Assembly: GCA_905234265.1 (NCBI GenBank)
Contig: CAJOHJ010000004.1
Location: 387,113-451,112, forward strand
Source: an uncultured Prevotella sp.
Lineage (GTDB): Bacteria; Bacteroidota; Bacteroidia; Bacteroidales; Bacteroidaceae
Direction: 5' to 3'
DNA length: 64,000 bases
Shown here: positions 40,943-50,964 of the stretch, piece after piece
Position numbering within the stretch: the stretch's first letter is position 1
How the letters are laid out: every line of letters starts with the position of its first letter
Program-made: the position numbers and the translations under genes
Notes under the pieces: model-generated
The model's database searches: none
What the model saw: the letters and a program-made list of their open reading frames with translations, nothing else
Told to the model about the DNA's origin: nothing

Positions 40943-41966
40943 TGCCGAACAGCGGATGCCAGCCCGAAAGCTCTATCTTGGCGGTGTCGAAGACGGCACG
41001 GCTGATGGGCGTCGTGTTGCCGTCGGCAGAGGCGTTGACGATAACACGGCGGCCGCCAATCTGGGCCGTCAGCTCGGCCAGCTGGCGGATGGTGATGCAC
41101 GACCGAGCGTCGGCAACATTGTAGGCCTCCGCGCGCGCGCCATTATTAATAAGGTGTAGGATGGCAGCAGCGGCATCGACGACGTAGAGCCACGAGCGAT
41201 ACTGCAGTCCGGCGCTCTGCATGACGATGTCTTCGCCGCGCAGCACGTTGCGGATGAACTGGGCATAGACGCGGTTGTCGCTGTCGGTGAAGAAAGGACC
41301 GTAGGTGTGGCAGGGCCGTGCGGTGACAATGTCCAGGCCGTACTCCTTGCAGTAGGCGGCGCAGAGAGTCTCGGCGGCACGCTTCGATTGTGGATAGCAG
41401 GACCGCGGAGACTGGATGTCGATGAAGCCGCAGTCGTCCTCGCGGAAGGCACTGCCGCTGCCCTCGCCGTAGACTTCGCCGGAAGAAACGTAGACCATGC
41501 GGCGCATGCCGTGGCTGCGCCCGTAGTCGGCCAGCGACTGCAGGCCGGTGATGTTTGACAGCATCACCTCCACAGGGCGCTCGGCAAAGAAATTGGGGCT
41601 GGCATTGCTGGCAGCATGGACGATGTAGTGGAAAGTGTCGCCGCACGTCAGCGGACGGCAGACGTCGTGCTCGAGGAAGTGGAACCGCGGGTTGCCCAGA
41701 TAGTCGGCAAAGCGCGTGGCGGCATGTTCGCGGTTGCGGCCCATGGCATACACGCTGCACTGGCTGTGGCGCATGAGCATGTCGACCAGGCAGCTGCCTA
41801 TGAGGCCCGTGGCGCCGGCCACGAGAATATTTGTTTCAGAAGAGAATGCGCCTTCGCATGAGGCCGGCGCGCCTTCGCCTGGGCTTGGCATGCCTTCCGC
41901 TGGCAGCAGGCCGATTTGCTCTGCTGCCAGCGAAAGGTCGCGGAAATAGGGTGCTGTGTTGCTCAT
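40887..41966 (-). CDS. NAD-dependent epimerase/dehydratase (SDR)
   Basis: ILVAGATGLIGSCLVDML; YVSSGEVYGEG; YPQSKRAAETLC. Confidence 0.88.
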   Translation of the reverse strand: MSNTAPYFRDLSLAAEQIGLLPAEGMPSPGEGAPASCEGAFSSETNILVAGATGLIGSCLVDMLMRHSQCSVYAMGRNREHAATRFADYLGNPRFHFLEHDVCRPLTCGDTFHYIVHAASNASPNFFAERPVEVMLSNITGLQSLADYGRSHGMRRMVYVSSGEVYGEGSGSAFREDDCGFIDIQSPRSCYPQSKRAAETLCAAYCKEYGLDIVTARPCHTYGPFFTDSDNRVYAQFIRNVLRGEDIVMQSAGLQYRSWLYVVDAAAAILHLINNGARAEAYNVADARSCITIRQLAELTAQIGGRRVIVNASADGNTTPISRAVFDTAKIELSGWHPLFGISEGLRHTVETLLRVRPC

Positions 41967-41994
41967 GGCTCTGCTCTTTCAGGTCATGGCCGCA

Positions 41995-42711
41995 TTATTT
42001 CAGCCACGACTCGGCCTTAATGTTCATGAGAGCTTTCAAAATCTCAAGGTCTTCAACGGTAGTCACCTTGATGTTCTTCTCCGAGCCAGGCACGATGTGC
42101 ATTTCCCTGCCGCCAAGGTCGGCCATCAGCGTGCAGGAGGCAACACTGTTGGTGATGCCGCGGACTTTGGCTTCCTCGTGGGCGGCAATGATGTTGCCAA
42201 GGCGGAAAGTCTGGGGCGTCTGGGTGCGGATGAGCTTGTCGCGCGGAATGCTGGTGGACGAGGAGAAGCCGTCGTCGCTCTCAAGGATGGCTTCGCGGCA
42301 CTGGATGCCGGTGATGGCATAGCCGTACTGCTGGCAGATGGCAATGTTGGAGGAAATGATGTCCTGCGAGAGCAGAGGGCGCACGGCGTCGTGGACAAGC
42401 ACAAGGTCGTCGTCGCGGCAGCCGGCGTCGCGAAGCCCGTAGATGCCGTTGCGGATGGACTCCTGACCGTTCTGGCCGCCGGGGAATATCCAGCGGAGCT
42501 TGTCGATGGAGAACTGGTTGGCATACGACTGCAAGACCGTCTCCCAGCCGCCAAGGCACACAACGGCTATGCCGTTTATGTCGGGGTGACGCTGGAAGGC
42601 CATCATCGTGTGTATGATGATCGGACAGTTGTCCACATGCATGAACTGCTTCGGTATGTCCTGTCCCATGCGGTTGCCGGAGCCGCCGGCGATTATCAGT
42701 GCGTAGTTCAT
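41995..42711 (-). CDS. IspD/TarI-family cytidylyltransferase
   Basis: MNYALIIAGGSGNRMGQDIPKQF; VVCLGGW; FPGGQNGQESIRNGI; LVHDAVRPL; RTQTPQTFRL. Confidence 0.88.
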   Translation of the reverse strand: MNYALIIAGGSGNRMGQDIPKQFMHVDNCPIIIHTMMAFQRHPDINGIAVVCLGGWETVLQSYANQFSIDKLRWIFPGGQNGQESIRNGIYGLRDAGCRDDDLVLVHDAVRPLLSQDIISSNIAICQQYGYAITGIQCREAILESDDGFSSSTSIPRDKLIRTQTPQTFRLGNIIAAHEEAKVRGITNSVASCTLMADLGGREMHIVPGSEKNIKVTTVEDLEILKALMNIKAESWLK

Positions 42712-42727
42712 AAGCTCACTTCATAGT

Positions 42728-44836
42728 TCAGCCAACCTGGCTGCCGGGCCTTACATCCTTGGTGGTGGTGACTACGCTGAGCGACTCGTCGAAGTCGACG
42801 GCGGAGAGAATCATTCCCTGGCTCTCGATGCCCATCATCTTGCGTGGCTCGAAGTTGGCAACGAAGAGGATGTTCTTGCCGACGAGTGCCGAGGGGTCGT
42901 CGTAGAAGGCGGCAATGCCGGAACAGATGGTGCGGGTCTGGCCGGAGCCGTCGTCGATGAGGAACTGCAGCAGCTTCTTCGACTTCGGCACACGCTCGCA
43001 GGCCAGAACGCGGCCCACGCGGATGTCAAGCTTCTCAAAGTCGTCGAAAGAGACGTTCTCCTTCACGGGAGCGGCCTTGTACTGGGCGGCTTCGTTGGCT
43101 TTCTTGGTGGCTTCAAGCTTGTCGAGCTGCTTCTGGATGACGTCGTCGTCGATTTTCTCGAACAGCAGCGACGGCTCGCCAAGCTGGTGGCCGGCCTTCA
43201 GCAGGTCGGTGGAGCCAAGCTGCTCCCACTCGAAGCTGTCGAGGCGGAGCATGTCGCGCAGCTTGCGGCTGGAGAACGGCAGGAACGGCTCGAAGGCTAT
43301 GGCAAGGTTGGCCGTCAGCTGCAGGCAGATGTTGAGGATGGTCTCGCAGCGCTTCGGGTCCTCCTTCCACACTTTCCATGGCTCGCATTCGGTGATGTAG
43401 CGGTTGCCGATGCGTGCCAGGTTCATGGCCTCGAACTGCGCGTCGCGGAACTTGAACTGGTCGAGCAGGGCTTCCACTTTCTGCTTCACGTCAGTGAACT
43501 CGGCGAGGGCGGCCTTGTCGACGGCCTGAAACTCGCCGCAGGCGGGAACAACGCCGTTCCAGTATTTCTTGGTGAGCTGCAGGGCGCGGTTGACGAAGTT
43601 GCCGTAGACGGCCACCAGCTCGTTGTTATTGCGGTCCTGGAAGTCGCGCCACGTGAAATTGTTATCCTTCGTCTCAGGGGCATTGGCTGTCAGCACGTAG
43701 CGAAGCACATCCTGCTTGCCCGGCATGTCGGCGAGATACTCATGGAGCCAGACGGCCCAGTTGCGCGACGTAGAAATCTTGTCGTTCTCAAGGTTCAGGA
43801 ATTCGTTGGCAGGAACGTTGTCGGGCATGATGTAAGCCCTGTTCGTTTCCCCATTGGCGGGATGAATGGCGTTTGCTTCGTTCCACGCCTTCATCATTAC
43901 GGGGAAGATGATGCAGTGGAACACGATGTTGTCCTTGCCGATGAAGTGGACCAGGCGCGTGTCCTCGTCCTGCCACCACTGGCGCCAGTCGCCCCAGCGC
44001 TCTGGCTCCTTGGCGCAGAGCTCTACGGTGTTAGAGACATAGCCGATGGGGGCGTCGAACCACACATACAGCACTTTTCCATCAGCACCCTCGACAGGCA
44101 CTGGAATGCCCCAGTCGAGGTCGCGCGTCATGGCTCGCGGCTGCAAGTCCATGTCGAGCCACGACTTGCACTGGCCGTAGACATTCGGGCGCCATTCCTT
44201 ATGCTCTTCGAGTATCCACTGCTTCAGCCACTCCTGGTATTTGTCAAGAGGCAGATACCAGTTCTTCGTCTTGCGAAGCACGGGCGTGGAGCCGCTGATG
44301 GTAGACTTCGGGTTTATCAGTTCCGTCGGCGAAAGGTCACGGCCGCACTTCTCGCACTGGTCGCCGTAGGCGCTTTCGTTGTGGCAGTGGGGGCATTCGC
44401 CGGTTACGTAGCGGTCGGCAAGGAACTGCTTGGCCTCTTCGTCGTAGAGCTGCTCGGTGGTTTCTTCCACCAGCTTGCCTTCGTCGTAGAGCTTGCGGAA
44501 CCACTCGGCGGCAAACTTATGGTGTGTGTCCGACGTCGTGCGGCTGTAGATGTCGAAGGAAATGCCGAACTCCTCGAACGAGTCTTTTATCATTTTGTGG
44601 TAGCGGTCGACGACGTCTTGCGGCGTAATGCCTTCCTTGCGGGCGCGGACGGTGATGGGGACGCCATGCTCGTCGCTGCCGCCGATGAACAGTACGTCGT
44701 CGCCTTTCAGCCTAAGATAGCGGACGTAAATGTCGGCAGGGATGTAGACGCCTGCCAGATGCCCGATGTGGACACCGCCATTGGCATAGGGCAATGCCGA
44801 TGTCACGGTTGTTCTCTTGAATTTCTTTTCTGCCAT
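42728..44836 (-). CDS. metG: Methionyl-tRNA synthetase with C-terminal tRNA-binding domain
   Basis: Start re-set to [41 protein letters not shown]-terminal [30 protein letters not shown]. Confidence 0.95.
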   Translation of the reverse strand: MAEKKFKRTTVTSALPYANGGVHIGHLAGVYIPADIYVRYLRLKGDDVLFIGGSDEHGVPITVRARKEGITPQDVVDRYHKMIKDSFEEFGISFDIYSRTTSDTHHKFAAEWFRKLYDEGKLVEETTEQLYDEEAKQFLADRYVTGECPHCHNESAYGDQCEKCGRDLSPTELINPKSTISGSTPVLRKTKNWYLPLDKYQEWLKQWILEEHKEWRPNVYGQCKSWLDMDLQPRAMTRDLDWGIPVPVEGADGKVLYVWFDAPIGYVSNTVELCAKEPERWGDWRQWWQDEDTRLVHFIGKDNIVFHCIIFPVMMKAWNEANAIHPANGETNRAYIMPDNVPANEFLNLENDKISTSRNWAVWLHEYLADMPGKQDVLRYVLTANAPETKDNNFTWRDFQDRNNNELVAVYGNFVNRALQLTKKYWNGVVPACGEFQAVDKAALAEFTDVKQKVEALLDQFKFRDAQFEAMNLARIGNRYITECEPWKVWKEDPKRCETILNICLQLTANLAIAFEPFLPFSSRKLRDMLRLDSFEWEQLGSTDLLKAGHQLGEPSLLFEKIDDDVIQKQLDKLEATKKANEAAQYKAAPVKENVSFDDFEKLDIRVGRVLACERVPKSKKLLQFLIDDGSGQTRTICSGIAAFYDDPSALVGKNILFVANFEPRKMMGIESQGMILSAVDFDESLSVVTTTKDVRPGSQVG

Positions 44837-45073
44837 TATCTGTAAAAGTATTGTGATTGCTGGTGTAAGTTTTGTCTTTACTTTTGTAAGTAAGGTGATT
44901 TGCATGCAAAATTACGAAAAACGCCGCGTTTAGAGGCATTTTTGTCAAACAAAATAAAAAAGAATAACACTTATTTTTATTTTTAAGAACTTTTACGACA
45001 CGAAACTTGCTGCTTTCAGACTATTATTTGTAATTTCGCATCGGGTTAGACCAAACAAATACTTATTAGCCTG

Positions 45074-46636
45074 ATGAACCATAGACTGAAAACCATATTT
45101 TTCCTTTTCTTGCTATGTCTTGCCGCCTGGGGCGACAATCTCGGATATACCAAGTTCACTCCGCTGCGCATAGGACTGGATTTGGACTATGCACCGCTGG
45201 AATACGTCGACAAGGACGGACTTCCGCAGGGACTGGACGTTGACCTTACGCAGGAGCTGATGAAGCGCCTCGACGTGCCGTACACTTACAGTCCCAACAA
45301 CTGGGAAAACATCTCCGGCGACGTCATTAACGGCCGTGTAGACCTTGCAATGATGGTATATTCGCCATACAGAAGGAACCTGGTGAACTACTCGCGGGCG
45401 GTTTTCAGGCTGTATTATCAGGCTGTCTACAGGGTAAATGAAATCGGCGAGCAGTTTGACATGCGACACATGGAGGGAAAGAACATTGCCTACATGTCGA
45501 GCCGCCCGATTACGGACACGCTGAGCCGCGCAGGTGCCGTGCTGCACGTGGTGCGAGACCTGCCGAAGGCTCTCAGGGACTTGTCGTCGGGAAAGTACGA
45601 CGCCGTCATCTGCTTCCGCTATCAGGCCCGCTATCACATTAAGGAGCAGGGCCTGGAGAACCTCATTGCCGAAGACCTTACGCTGACGCCGCGCGAATAC
45701 TGCTATGTCAGCAAGAACCAGCAGCTGATAAATGCCATCAACCGCGAGCTGGACCTCATGGAAAAGGACGGCGTCATCGACGAAGTGTATGGCGACTACA
45801 TTTCTCAGCTTGGCACATTCTCGGTGCCGAAGTGGATTTGGTACATGCTGGGCATTGTGCTGGTGCTGTTCCTTGCTATCACCGTGGTGCTGCAGCTGGT
45901 ACATGCCAAACAGCTGCGCCACGAGATGCTGCGCGCGCAGAGGTCGGAGCGTCTGAAGACGGTGTTCCTGGCAAACGTCAGCCATGCGCTGCGTACGCCG
46001 CTGAACGCCATCATAGGCTTCAGCGACATGCTGAGCAGCATGGACATGTCGATGCTCTCGCCAGAGGATCAGCAGCAGATGCTGGGCATGATAAACTCCA
46101 ACGGCAAGCAGCTGCTGTACTTCATCAACGAGCTGCTGCAGCTGTCGGACATTGAGGGCGGCGGCTTGCAGTTCCAGCGCATCGACACTGACATTCAGGC
46201 GTCGATGGAGGGCTTCAGGCTGGAGTTGCAGCCGCAGGTGGCCGAAGGCGTGGAGGTGAAGATAGAGTCGCCTCACAAGTCGTGCATAGCCACTCTGGAC
46301 CCGAACCTGATGCGCATTGTGGTAATGCACATGCTTACCAATGCCGCCAAGCACACGCAGCAGGGCAGCATCACCATATTCTACGAAAAAAGGAAGGAAG
46401 GCCTTTACATAGCCGTCACCGACACTGGCGAGGGTATACCTGACGAACTGAAGGAAAACATCTTCACCCTGCTGAACGACAAGAACACCTTCGTGCAGGA
46501 AGAGACCCCTGGCCTGGGACTGTCAATCTGCAAGGCTATAGTGGATGCCGCCAACGGCAAGATAGGCGTGGAGAGCAAGCATGGCGAAGGCTCTACCTTC
46601 TGGCACTCCATTCCCGTAAAAGTCCAAGTGGATTAG
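45074..46636 (+). CDS. Sensor histidine kinase with periplasmic substrate-binding (SBP_bac_3-like) input domain
   Basis: LRIGLDLDYAPLEYVDKDGLPQGLDVDLTQELMKRL; VSHALRTPLNAIIGFSDML; VTDTGEGIPDELKENIF; GLGLSICKAIV. Confidence 0.9.
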   Translation: MNHRLKTIFFLFLLCLAAWGDNLGYTKFTPLRIGLDLDYAPLEYVDKDGLPQGLDVDLTQELMKRLDVPYTYSPNNWENISGDVINGRVDLAMMVYSPYRRNLVNYSRAVFRLYYQAVYRVNEIGEQFDMRHMEGKNIAYMSSRPITDTLSRAGAVLHVVRDLPKALRDLSSGKYDAVICFRYQARYHIKEQGLENLIAEDLTLTPREYCYVSKNQQLINAINRELDLMEKDGVIDEVYGDYISQLGTFSVPKWIWYMLGIVLVLFLAITVVLQLVHAKQLRHEMLRAQRSERLKTVFLANVSHALRTPLNAIIGFSDMLSSMDMSMLSPEDQQQMLGMINSNGKQLLYFINELLQLSDIEGGGLQFQRIDTDIQASMEGFRLELQPQVAEGVEVKIESPHKSCIATLDPNLMRIVVMHMLTNAAKHTQQGSITIFYEKRKEGLYIAVTDTGEGIPDELKENIFTLLNDKNTFVQEETPGLGLSICKAIVDAANGKIGVESKHGEGSTFWHSIPVKVQVD

Positions 46637-46662
46637 CCTGTTGGAGATGAGTGGAAAGAGGC

Positions 46663-47013
46663 TTACAGATGCTTGGCGATTGTTTCCAGGCACTGTGTGG
46701 CATTGATGGGCTTTGTGAGGAAGTCGTCGCATCCGGCGGCGATGGCCGTCTGGCGGTCGGTGTCGAAGGCATTGGCCGTCAGTGCAATGACTGGCAGGGT
46801 GGGCATCTGCGCTTTTATCTGGCGCGTAGCCTCAAGTCCGTCCATCACCGGCATCTTGATGTCCATAAGCACCAGGTCGGGAGATTCCGTAAGGGCTTTC
46901 TCAATGGCTTCCTGGCCATTGACGGCCCGCAAAAACTCGTAGTTCTGCTTCAGAATGTAAGTCATGAGCATGTAGTTGCTGTCGTTGTCCTCTGCTACAA
47001 GAATCTTTTTCAT
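46663..47013 (-). CDS. Single-domain response regulator
   Basis: ILVAEDNDSNYMLM, DLVLMDIKMPVMDGLEATRQI, VIALTANAF, DDFLTKPI. Confidence 0.9.
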   Translation of the reverse strand: MKKILVAEDNDSNYMLMTYILKQNYEFLRAVNGQEAIEKALTESPDLVLMDIKMPVMDGLEATRQIKAQMPTLPVIALTANAFDTDRQTAIAAGCDDFLTKPINATQCLETIAKHL

Positions 47014-47147
47014 AATGCTTTTGTCTTTGTTTTATAAATTATTATATGTACAAAAGTAAGTCTTTTTTCTCAAAATCCTTGTCAGTGCTGAACTTTTTAA
47101 CTAATTTTGTACCAAGAACAGTAAAAACCTCAAAACCGCAACTACCT

Positions 47148-49160
47148 ATGAACAAGAAACTTTTTGCAAGCCTGTTGGCAGGCGCGCTGGCCGTGACTGC
47201 CGTAGGACAGAACGTGCTGAACGTGAACACCAGGAAGCTGGGGGCTCCCATACAGCCTACGATGTATGGAATATTCTTTGAAGACATCAACTACGCTGCC
47301 GACGGCGGACTCTACGGTGAGCTGGTGAAGAACCGCTCGTTCGAGTTCCCTCAGCACTTGATGGGCTGGCAGGCCTTCGGATGCATTGACGTGAAGGACG
47401 ACGGCCCATTCAGCCGCTGCCCACACTATGTGGAGCTTAGCTCGCCGGGACATAAGGACCGCCGCACGGGACTCACCAACGAGGGCTTCTTCGGCATCGG
47501 CGTGAAGAAGGATGCTACCTACCGCTTCTCTGTCTGGGCGAAGGCATCGAAGGGAAAGGGAGCCATCCGCGTGCAGCTCATCGACGAGAACACCATGCGC
47601 GAGCGGCAGGCTTTTGCCGAGGAGACGGTGGAGATAACATCGACGGAGTGGAAGAAATATACTGCCGTGCTGAAGTCGACGCAGACCATGAAGCATGCTA
47701 AGCTGCGCATATTCCTGAAGGGTGAGAACTCTGTAGACCTGGAACACATCTCGCTGTTCCCCACCGACACCTATAAGAACCGCGAGAACGGCATGCGCCG
47801 CGACCTTGCGCAGGCTCTGGAAGACCTGCATCCGGGCATCTTCCGCTTCCCCGGCGGATGCATCGTGGAAGGCACCGACCTGGACACGCGCTACCAGTGG
47901 AAAAACAGCGTAGGCCCGGTGGAGAACCGTCCGCTGAACCAGAACCGCTGGGAACACACCTTCGACTATCGCTACTTCCCCGACTACTATCAGTCGTACG
48001 GACTGGGCTTCTTCGAGTTCTTCCAGCTCAGCGAGGACATCGGCGCCGAGCCGCTGCCAATCATGAACGTGGGCATGGCATGCCAGTATCAGAACTGGGA
48101 GAAGGAGTCGGCCCACGTGGCTGTCGGCGACCTGCAGCAGTACATCGACGACTGCCTTGACTTGATAGAGTTTGCCAACGGCCCTGCCGACTCGAAGTGG
48201 GGCAAGGTGCGCGCCGACATGGGCCACACGGAGCCTTTCCGCCTGAAGTATATCGGCGTGGGCAACGAGCAGTGGGGTCCCTTCTACTACGAGCGCCTGG
48301 AGCCTTTCGTGAAGGCCATCCGCGCAAAGTATCCCAACATAAAGATTGTAGGCTCCAGCGGCCCCGTGCCTGAGGATGTGCCTAACGACACATACAAGTT
48401 TGCCGAGGGATGGAAGGCTATGACGCGCCTAAAGGCCGACCTCGTGGACGAACACTACTATCGCGACGAGCAGTGGTTCCTCAGCCACGGCCTGCGCTAC
48501 GACAGCTACGACCGCAAAGGCCCCAAGGTGTTTGCCGGCGAGTATGCCTGCCACGGAAAGGGAAAGAAGTGGAACCACTACGAGGCTGCCATTCTGGAAG
48601 CAGCATTCATGACTGGCTTTGAGCGCAATGCCGACATTGTGCACATGACTACACCGGCTCCGCTGTTTGCCCACGTCGACGGATGGCAGTGGCGCCCAGA
48701 CCAGATATGGTACGACCAGACGCAGATGTTCAAGACCGTCAGCTATTATGTGCAGCAGATGTATGCCACCAATGCCGGCACCAACGTGCTGCCGCTGACC
48801 ATGCCTACGACTGAGGGCGGCAAGACGGTCAACAAGCCTGTTGCCAACCAGGAAGGCCAGAACGGACTCTTCGCATCGGCAGCCTTCGACCAGGCCAGCG
48901 GCGAGGTAATCGTCAAGGTGGCCAACACGTCGCAGACGGAGCAGCCCCTGCAGCTGAACATACAGAACATGACCGGAGCCACCGAGGCCACCACGCTGAC
49001 GCTCAGCCACCGCGGCATGAACGACGAGAACAGCATTGCCCGCCCGGAGCTTATCACTCCCAAGGCAGGCACCGTGGCTGCTACCTCGGAGAAGAAGCAG
49101 GTAACCATCAGCGACCAGCTGCCGCCGATGTCGTTCCGCATCTACAGGGTTAAGAAATAA
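47148..49160 (+). CDS. GH51-type alpha-L-arabinofuranosidase
   Basis: MYGIFFEDINYAADGGLYGELVKNRSFEF; FRFPGGCIVEGTDLDTRYQWKNSVGP; GVGNEQWG; VFAGEYACHG. Confidence 0.92.
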   Translation: MNKKLFASLLAGALAVTAVGQNVLNVNTRKLGAPIQPTMYGIFFEDINYAADGGLYGELVKNRSFEFPQHLMGWQAFGCIDVKDDGPFSRCPHYVELSSPGHKDRRTGLTNEGFFGIGVKKDATYRFSVWAKASKGKGAIRVQLIDENTMRERQAFAEETVEITSTEWKKYTAVLKSTQTMKHAKLRIFLKGENSVDLEHISLFPTDTYKNRENGMRRDLAQALEDLHPGIFRFPGGCIVEGTDLDTRYQWKNSVGPVENRPLNQNRWEHTFDYRYFPDYYQSYGLGFFEFFQLSEDIGAEPLPIMNVGMACQYQNWEKESAHVAVGDLQQYIDDCLDLIEFANGPADSKWGKVRADMGHTEPFRLKYIGVGNEQWGPFYYERLEPFVKAIRAKYPNIKIVGSSGPVPEDVPNDTYKFAEGWKAMTRLKADLVDEHYYRDEQWFLSHGLRYDSYDRKGPKVFAGEYACHGKGKKWNHYEAAILEAAFMTGFERNADIVHMTTPAPLFAHVDGWQWRPDQIWYDQTQMFKTVSYYVQQMYATNAGTNVLPLTMPTTEGGKTVNKPVANQEGQNGLFASAAFDQASGEVIVKVANTSQTEQPLQLNIQNMTGATEATTLTLSHRGMNDENSIARPELITPKAGTVAATSEKKQVTISDQLPPMSFRIYRVKK

Positions 49161-49226
49161 TGTTTCTTACGGCCATTGCGCCACGGCAGTGACCATGTAA
49201 GCTGATTAAGTCGTTGACTTACGAAA

Positions 49227-49264
49227 TTATCTCTGTGAGATAAATTTGTATCTCACAGAGATAA
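49227..49264. terminator. 16-bp perfect hairpin made of the dispersed-repeat motif
   Basis: TTATCTCTGTGAGATA-AATTTG-TATCTCACAGAGATAA, between convergent genes. Confidence 0.65.
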
Positions 49265-49329
49265 ATATTTTGGTGTTGCTTTCTCCAGCTCGAAGAGTGA
49301 TATTGAGTTTTTGAAAACACTCCAAAAAA

Positions 49330-49361
49330 CAGGGGCGTACCGTTGATTTGGTACGCCCCTG
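49330..49361. terminator. Terminator hairpin
   Basis: CAGGGGCGTACC-N8-GGTACGCCCCTG, T-run on the minus-strand side. Confidence 0.8.
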
Positions 49362-49380
49362 TGAGCTATGTTTTTTCAGC

Positions 49381-50814
49381 TTACTTCAGGTCCATCATCT
49401 GCTGTGCAGGCTGGTAGCCTGGGTTGATTTCCAGAATCTTGGCAGCAAACTCCTTGGCCTTCGGCAGGCTCTTCTCGGTGAAGTAGCTGTATGCCATCAG
49501 GTAGTGGTAGCTGGTGGTGAGGAACTGGATGTCGCCCTTTGACTTCTCAGCCTTCGGAGCTATCAGCTCTATGAGTTTCTCATAGTAAGGCTTGGCAAGG
49601 CCCTTCGACTGGTCGGGGTCCATCTGGCTGTTCACGCTGGCGCGCATGTAGGTGGCATACTCCAGCAGGTCGGCATACTTCTCGCCCATCTCGCGGTAAG
49701 CCTGGTCGGCATCCTGCATGGCCTTTTCGCGCACGGCAGGGTCCTCGGTCTTGCCGGCATGTTCCATGTAGAGCTTGCCCAGACGGTCGTGGTTCTTGTA
49801 CGAAGGCTTCTTGTTGTTGGTGATGAAGTGGTGGCGATAGTGGCCGATGGCCTTCGGATAGTCGTTGTTGGCAATGTGGGCATTGAGTATCTGCTCAAGG
49901 ATTTTCTCGTCTTCCATGATGGCGTTCTCGTCTTCTATCTTCAGGGCGCGCTCGTAGTCGGCGATAGCCTCAGGATATTCCTTGACAGCCTCGTGGATAA
50001 GTCCGGCATAGTAGTAGTCGGCATCGGAGAACTTGGCGCTGTCCGTATGGTGGAAGTAGCGGTCGATGTACTGCTTGGCCTTCTCATAGTCCTTCAGCTC
50101 GTAGTTGAACATCATTGCGTAGCGATTGAAGTTGGCATTGCGCGGAGCAATCTTCAGGCCCTGGCCGGCAGCGGCAGCGCCCTCCTTGAAGTGGCCGGTG
50201 AAGAAGCAGGCGCGTCCGAACTCTACCAGATGTCCGCGCTCCAGGCGCTCGACGGGCACTCTTGAATAGTACTTGAAGGCTTCAGCATCGTCGCCGGAGA
50301 GTGACGATATGTGGCCCTTGATGGCGTCGATGTCGATGTCGCTGCGGTGCTGCTTCAGCTCGTCAAGCTTTGCCATGGCTCCCTCGCGGTCGCGCTTGCG
50401 GTAGATGAGTGCATACTTGTAGTAGGCTTCCGGCTCCGTGGGGGCGGCCATGATGGCCTGCTCGTACTGCAGGGCTGCCTCGCCACCGTCGTCGCCCTTG
50501 GCGGCAATGTCGCCCAGCAGGACGTAGGCACCGGCGCTCTTGCGCTTCGAGGCTGTCAGTGCCAGGTCGGCATAGGCGCGGGCATTGGCGGTGTCGCCGG
50601 CCTCATAGAAGGCGCGGCCGAAGGCTACCAGATTGTCGGCATTCTTCTTGTTGGCCTTCAGGAAAGGCTTCATCTGCTTGTCCAAGTCGGCAGGCTTACT
50701 GTTGATGATGTTGCGAACGGCTGCGATGTCGGCCTGTGTGCCGTCCTGAGCCATTGCGGAGGTGCTGATGCCTGTGGCAAGCACCATTGCGAATAGGTAT
50801 TTCATTGTTTTCAT
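49381..50814 (-). CDS. Tetratricopeptide repeat protein
   Basis: Signal peptide; repeats such as YYYAGLIHEAVKEYPEAIADYERALKIEDENA. Confidence 0.8.
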   Translation of the reverse strand: MKTMKYLFAMVLATGISTSAMAQDGTQADIAAVRNIINSKPADLDKQMKPFLKANKKNADNLVAFGRAFYEAGDTANARAYADLALTASKRKSAGAYVLLGDIAAKGDDGGEAALQYEQAIMAAPTEPEAYYKYALIYRKRDREGAMAKLDELKQHRSDIDIDAIKGHISSLSGDDAEAFKYYSRVPVERLERGHLVEFGRACFFTGHFKEGAAAAGQGLKIAPRNANFNRYAMMFNYELKDYEKAKQYIDRYFHHTDSAKFSDADYYYAGLIHEAVKEYPEAIADYERALKIEDENAIMEDEKILEQILNAHIANNDYPKAIGHYRHHFITNNKKPSYKNHDRLGKLYMEHAGKTEDPAVREKAMQDADQAYREMGEKYADLLEYATYMRASVNSQMDPDQSKGLAKPYYEKLIELIAPKAEKSKGDIQFLTTSYHYLMAYSYFTEKSLPKAKEFAAKILEINPGYQPAQQMMDLK

Positions 50815-50964
50815 AGTCTTCTTGCTTTTTTATGGTTCTACTTAAAGGTGCCTATGTGTGCTTAACGCTTTTGATGTCTGTATGGAATGTATGTCTTAGG
50901 AAAATGTATTCCGTGGGGTTTTCTTGTTTTTTAGACGTTTGACAGTTGTGGAAAGTTTATTTTT

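Noticed and set aside
43187-44845. 552-aa plus-strand ORF
   Set aside because: Fully antisense to metG, which has clear class I synthetase motifs; long antisense ORFs are expected in GC-rich coding DNA
45113-46354. 413-aa minus-strand ORF
   Set aside because: Antisense to the histidine kinase
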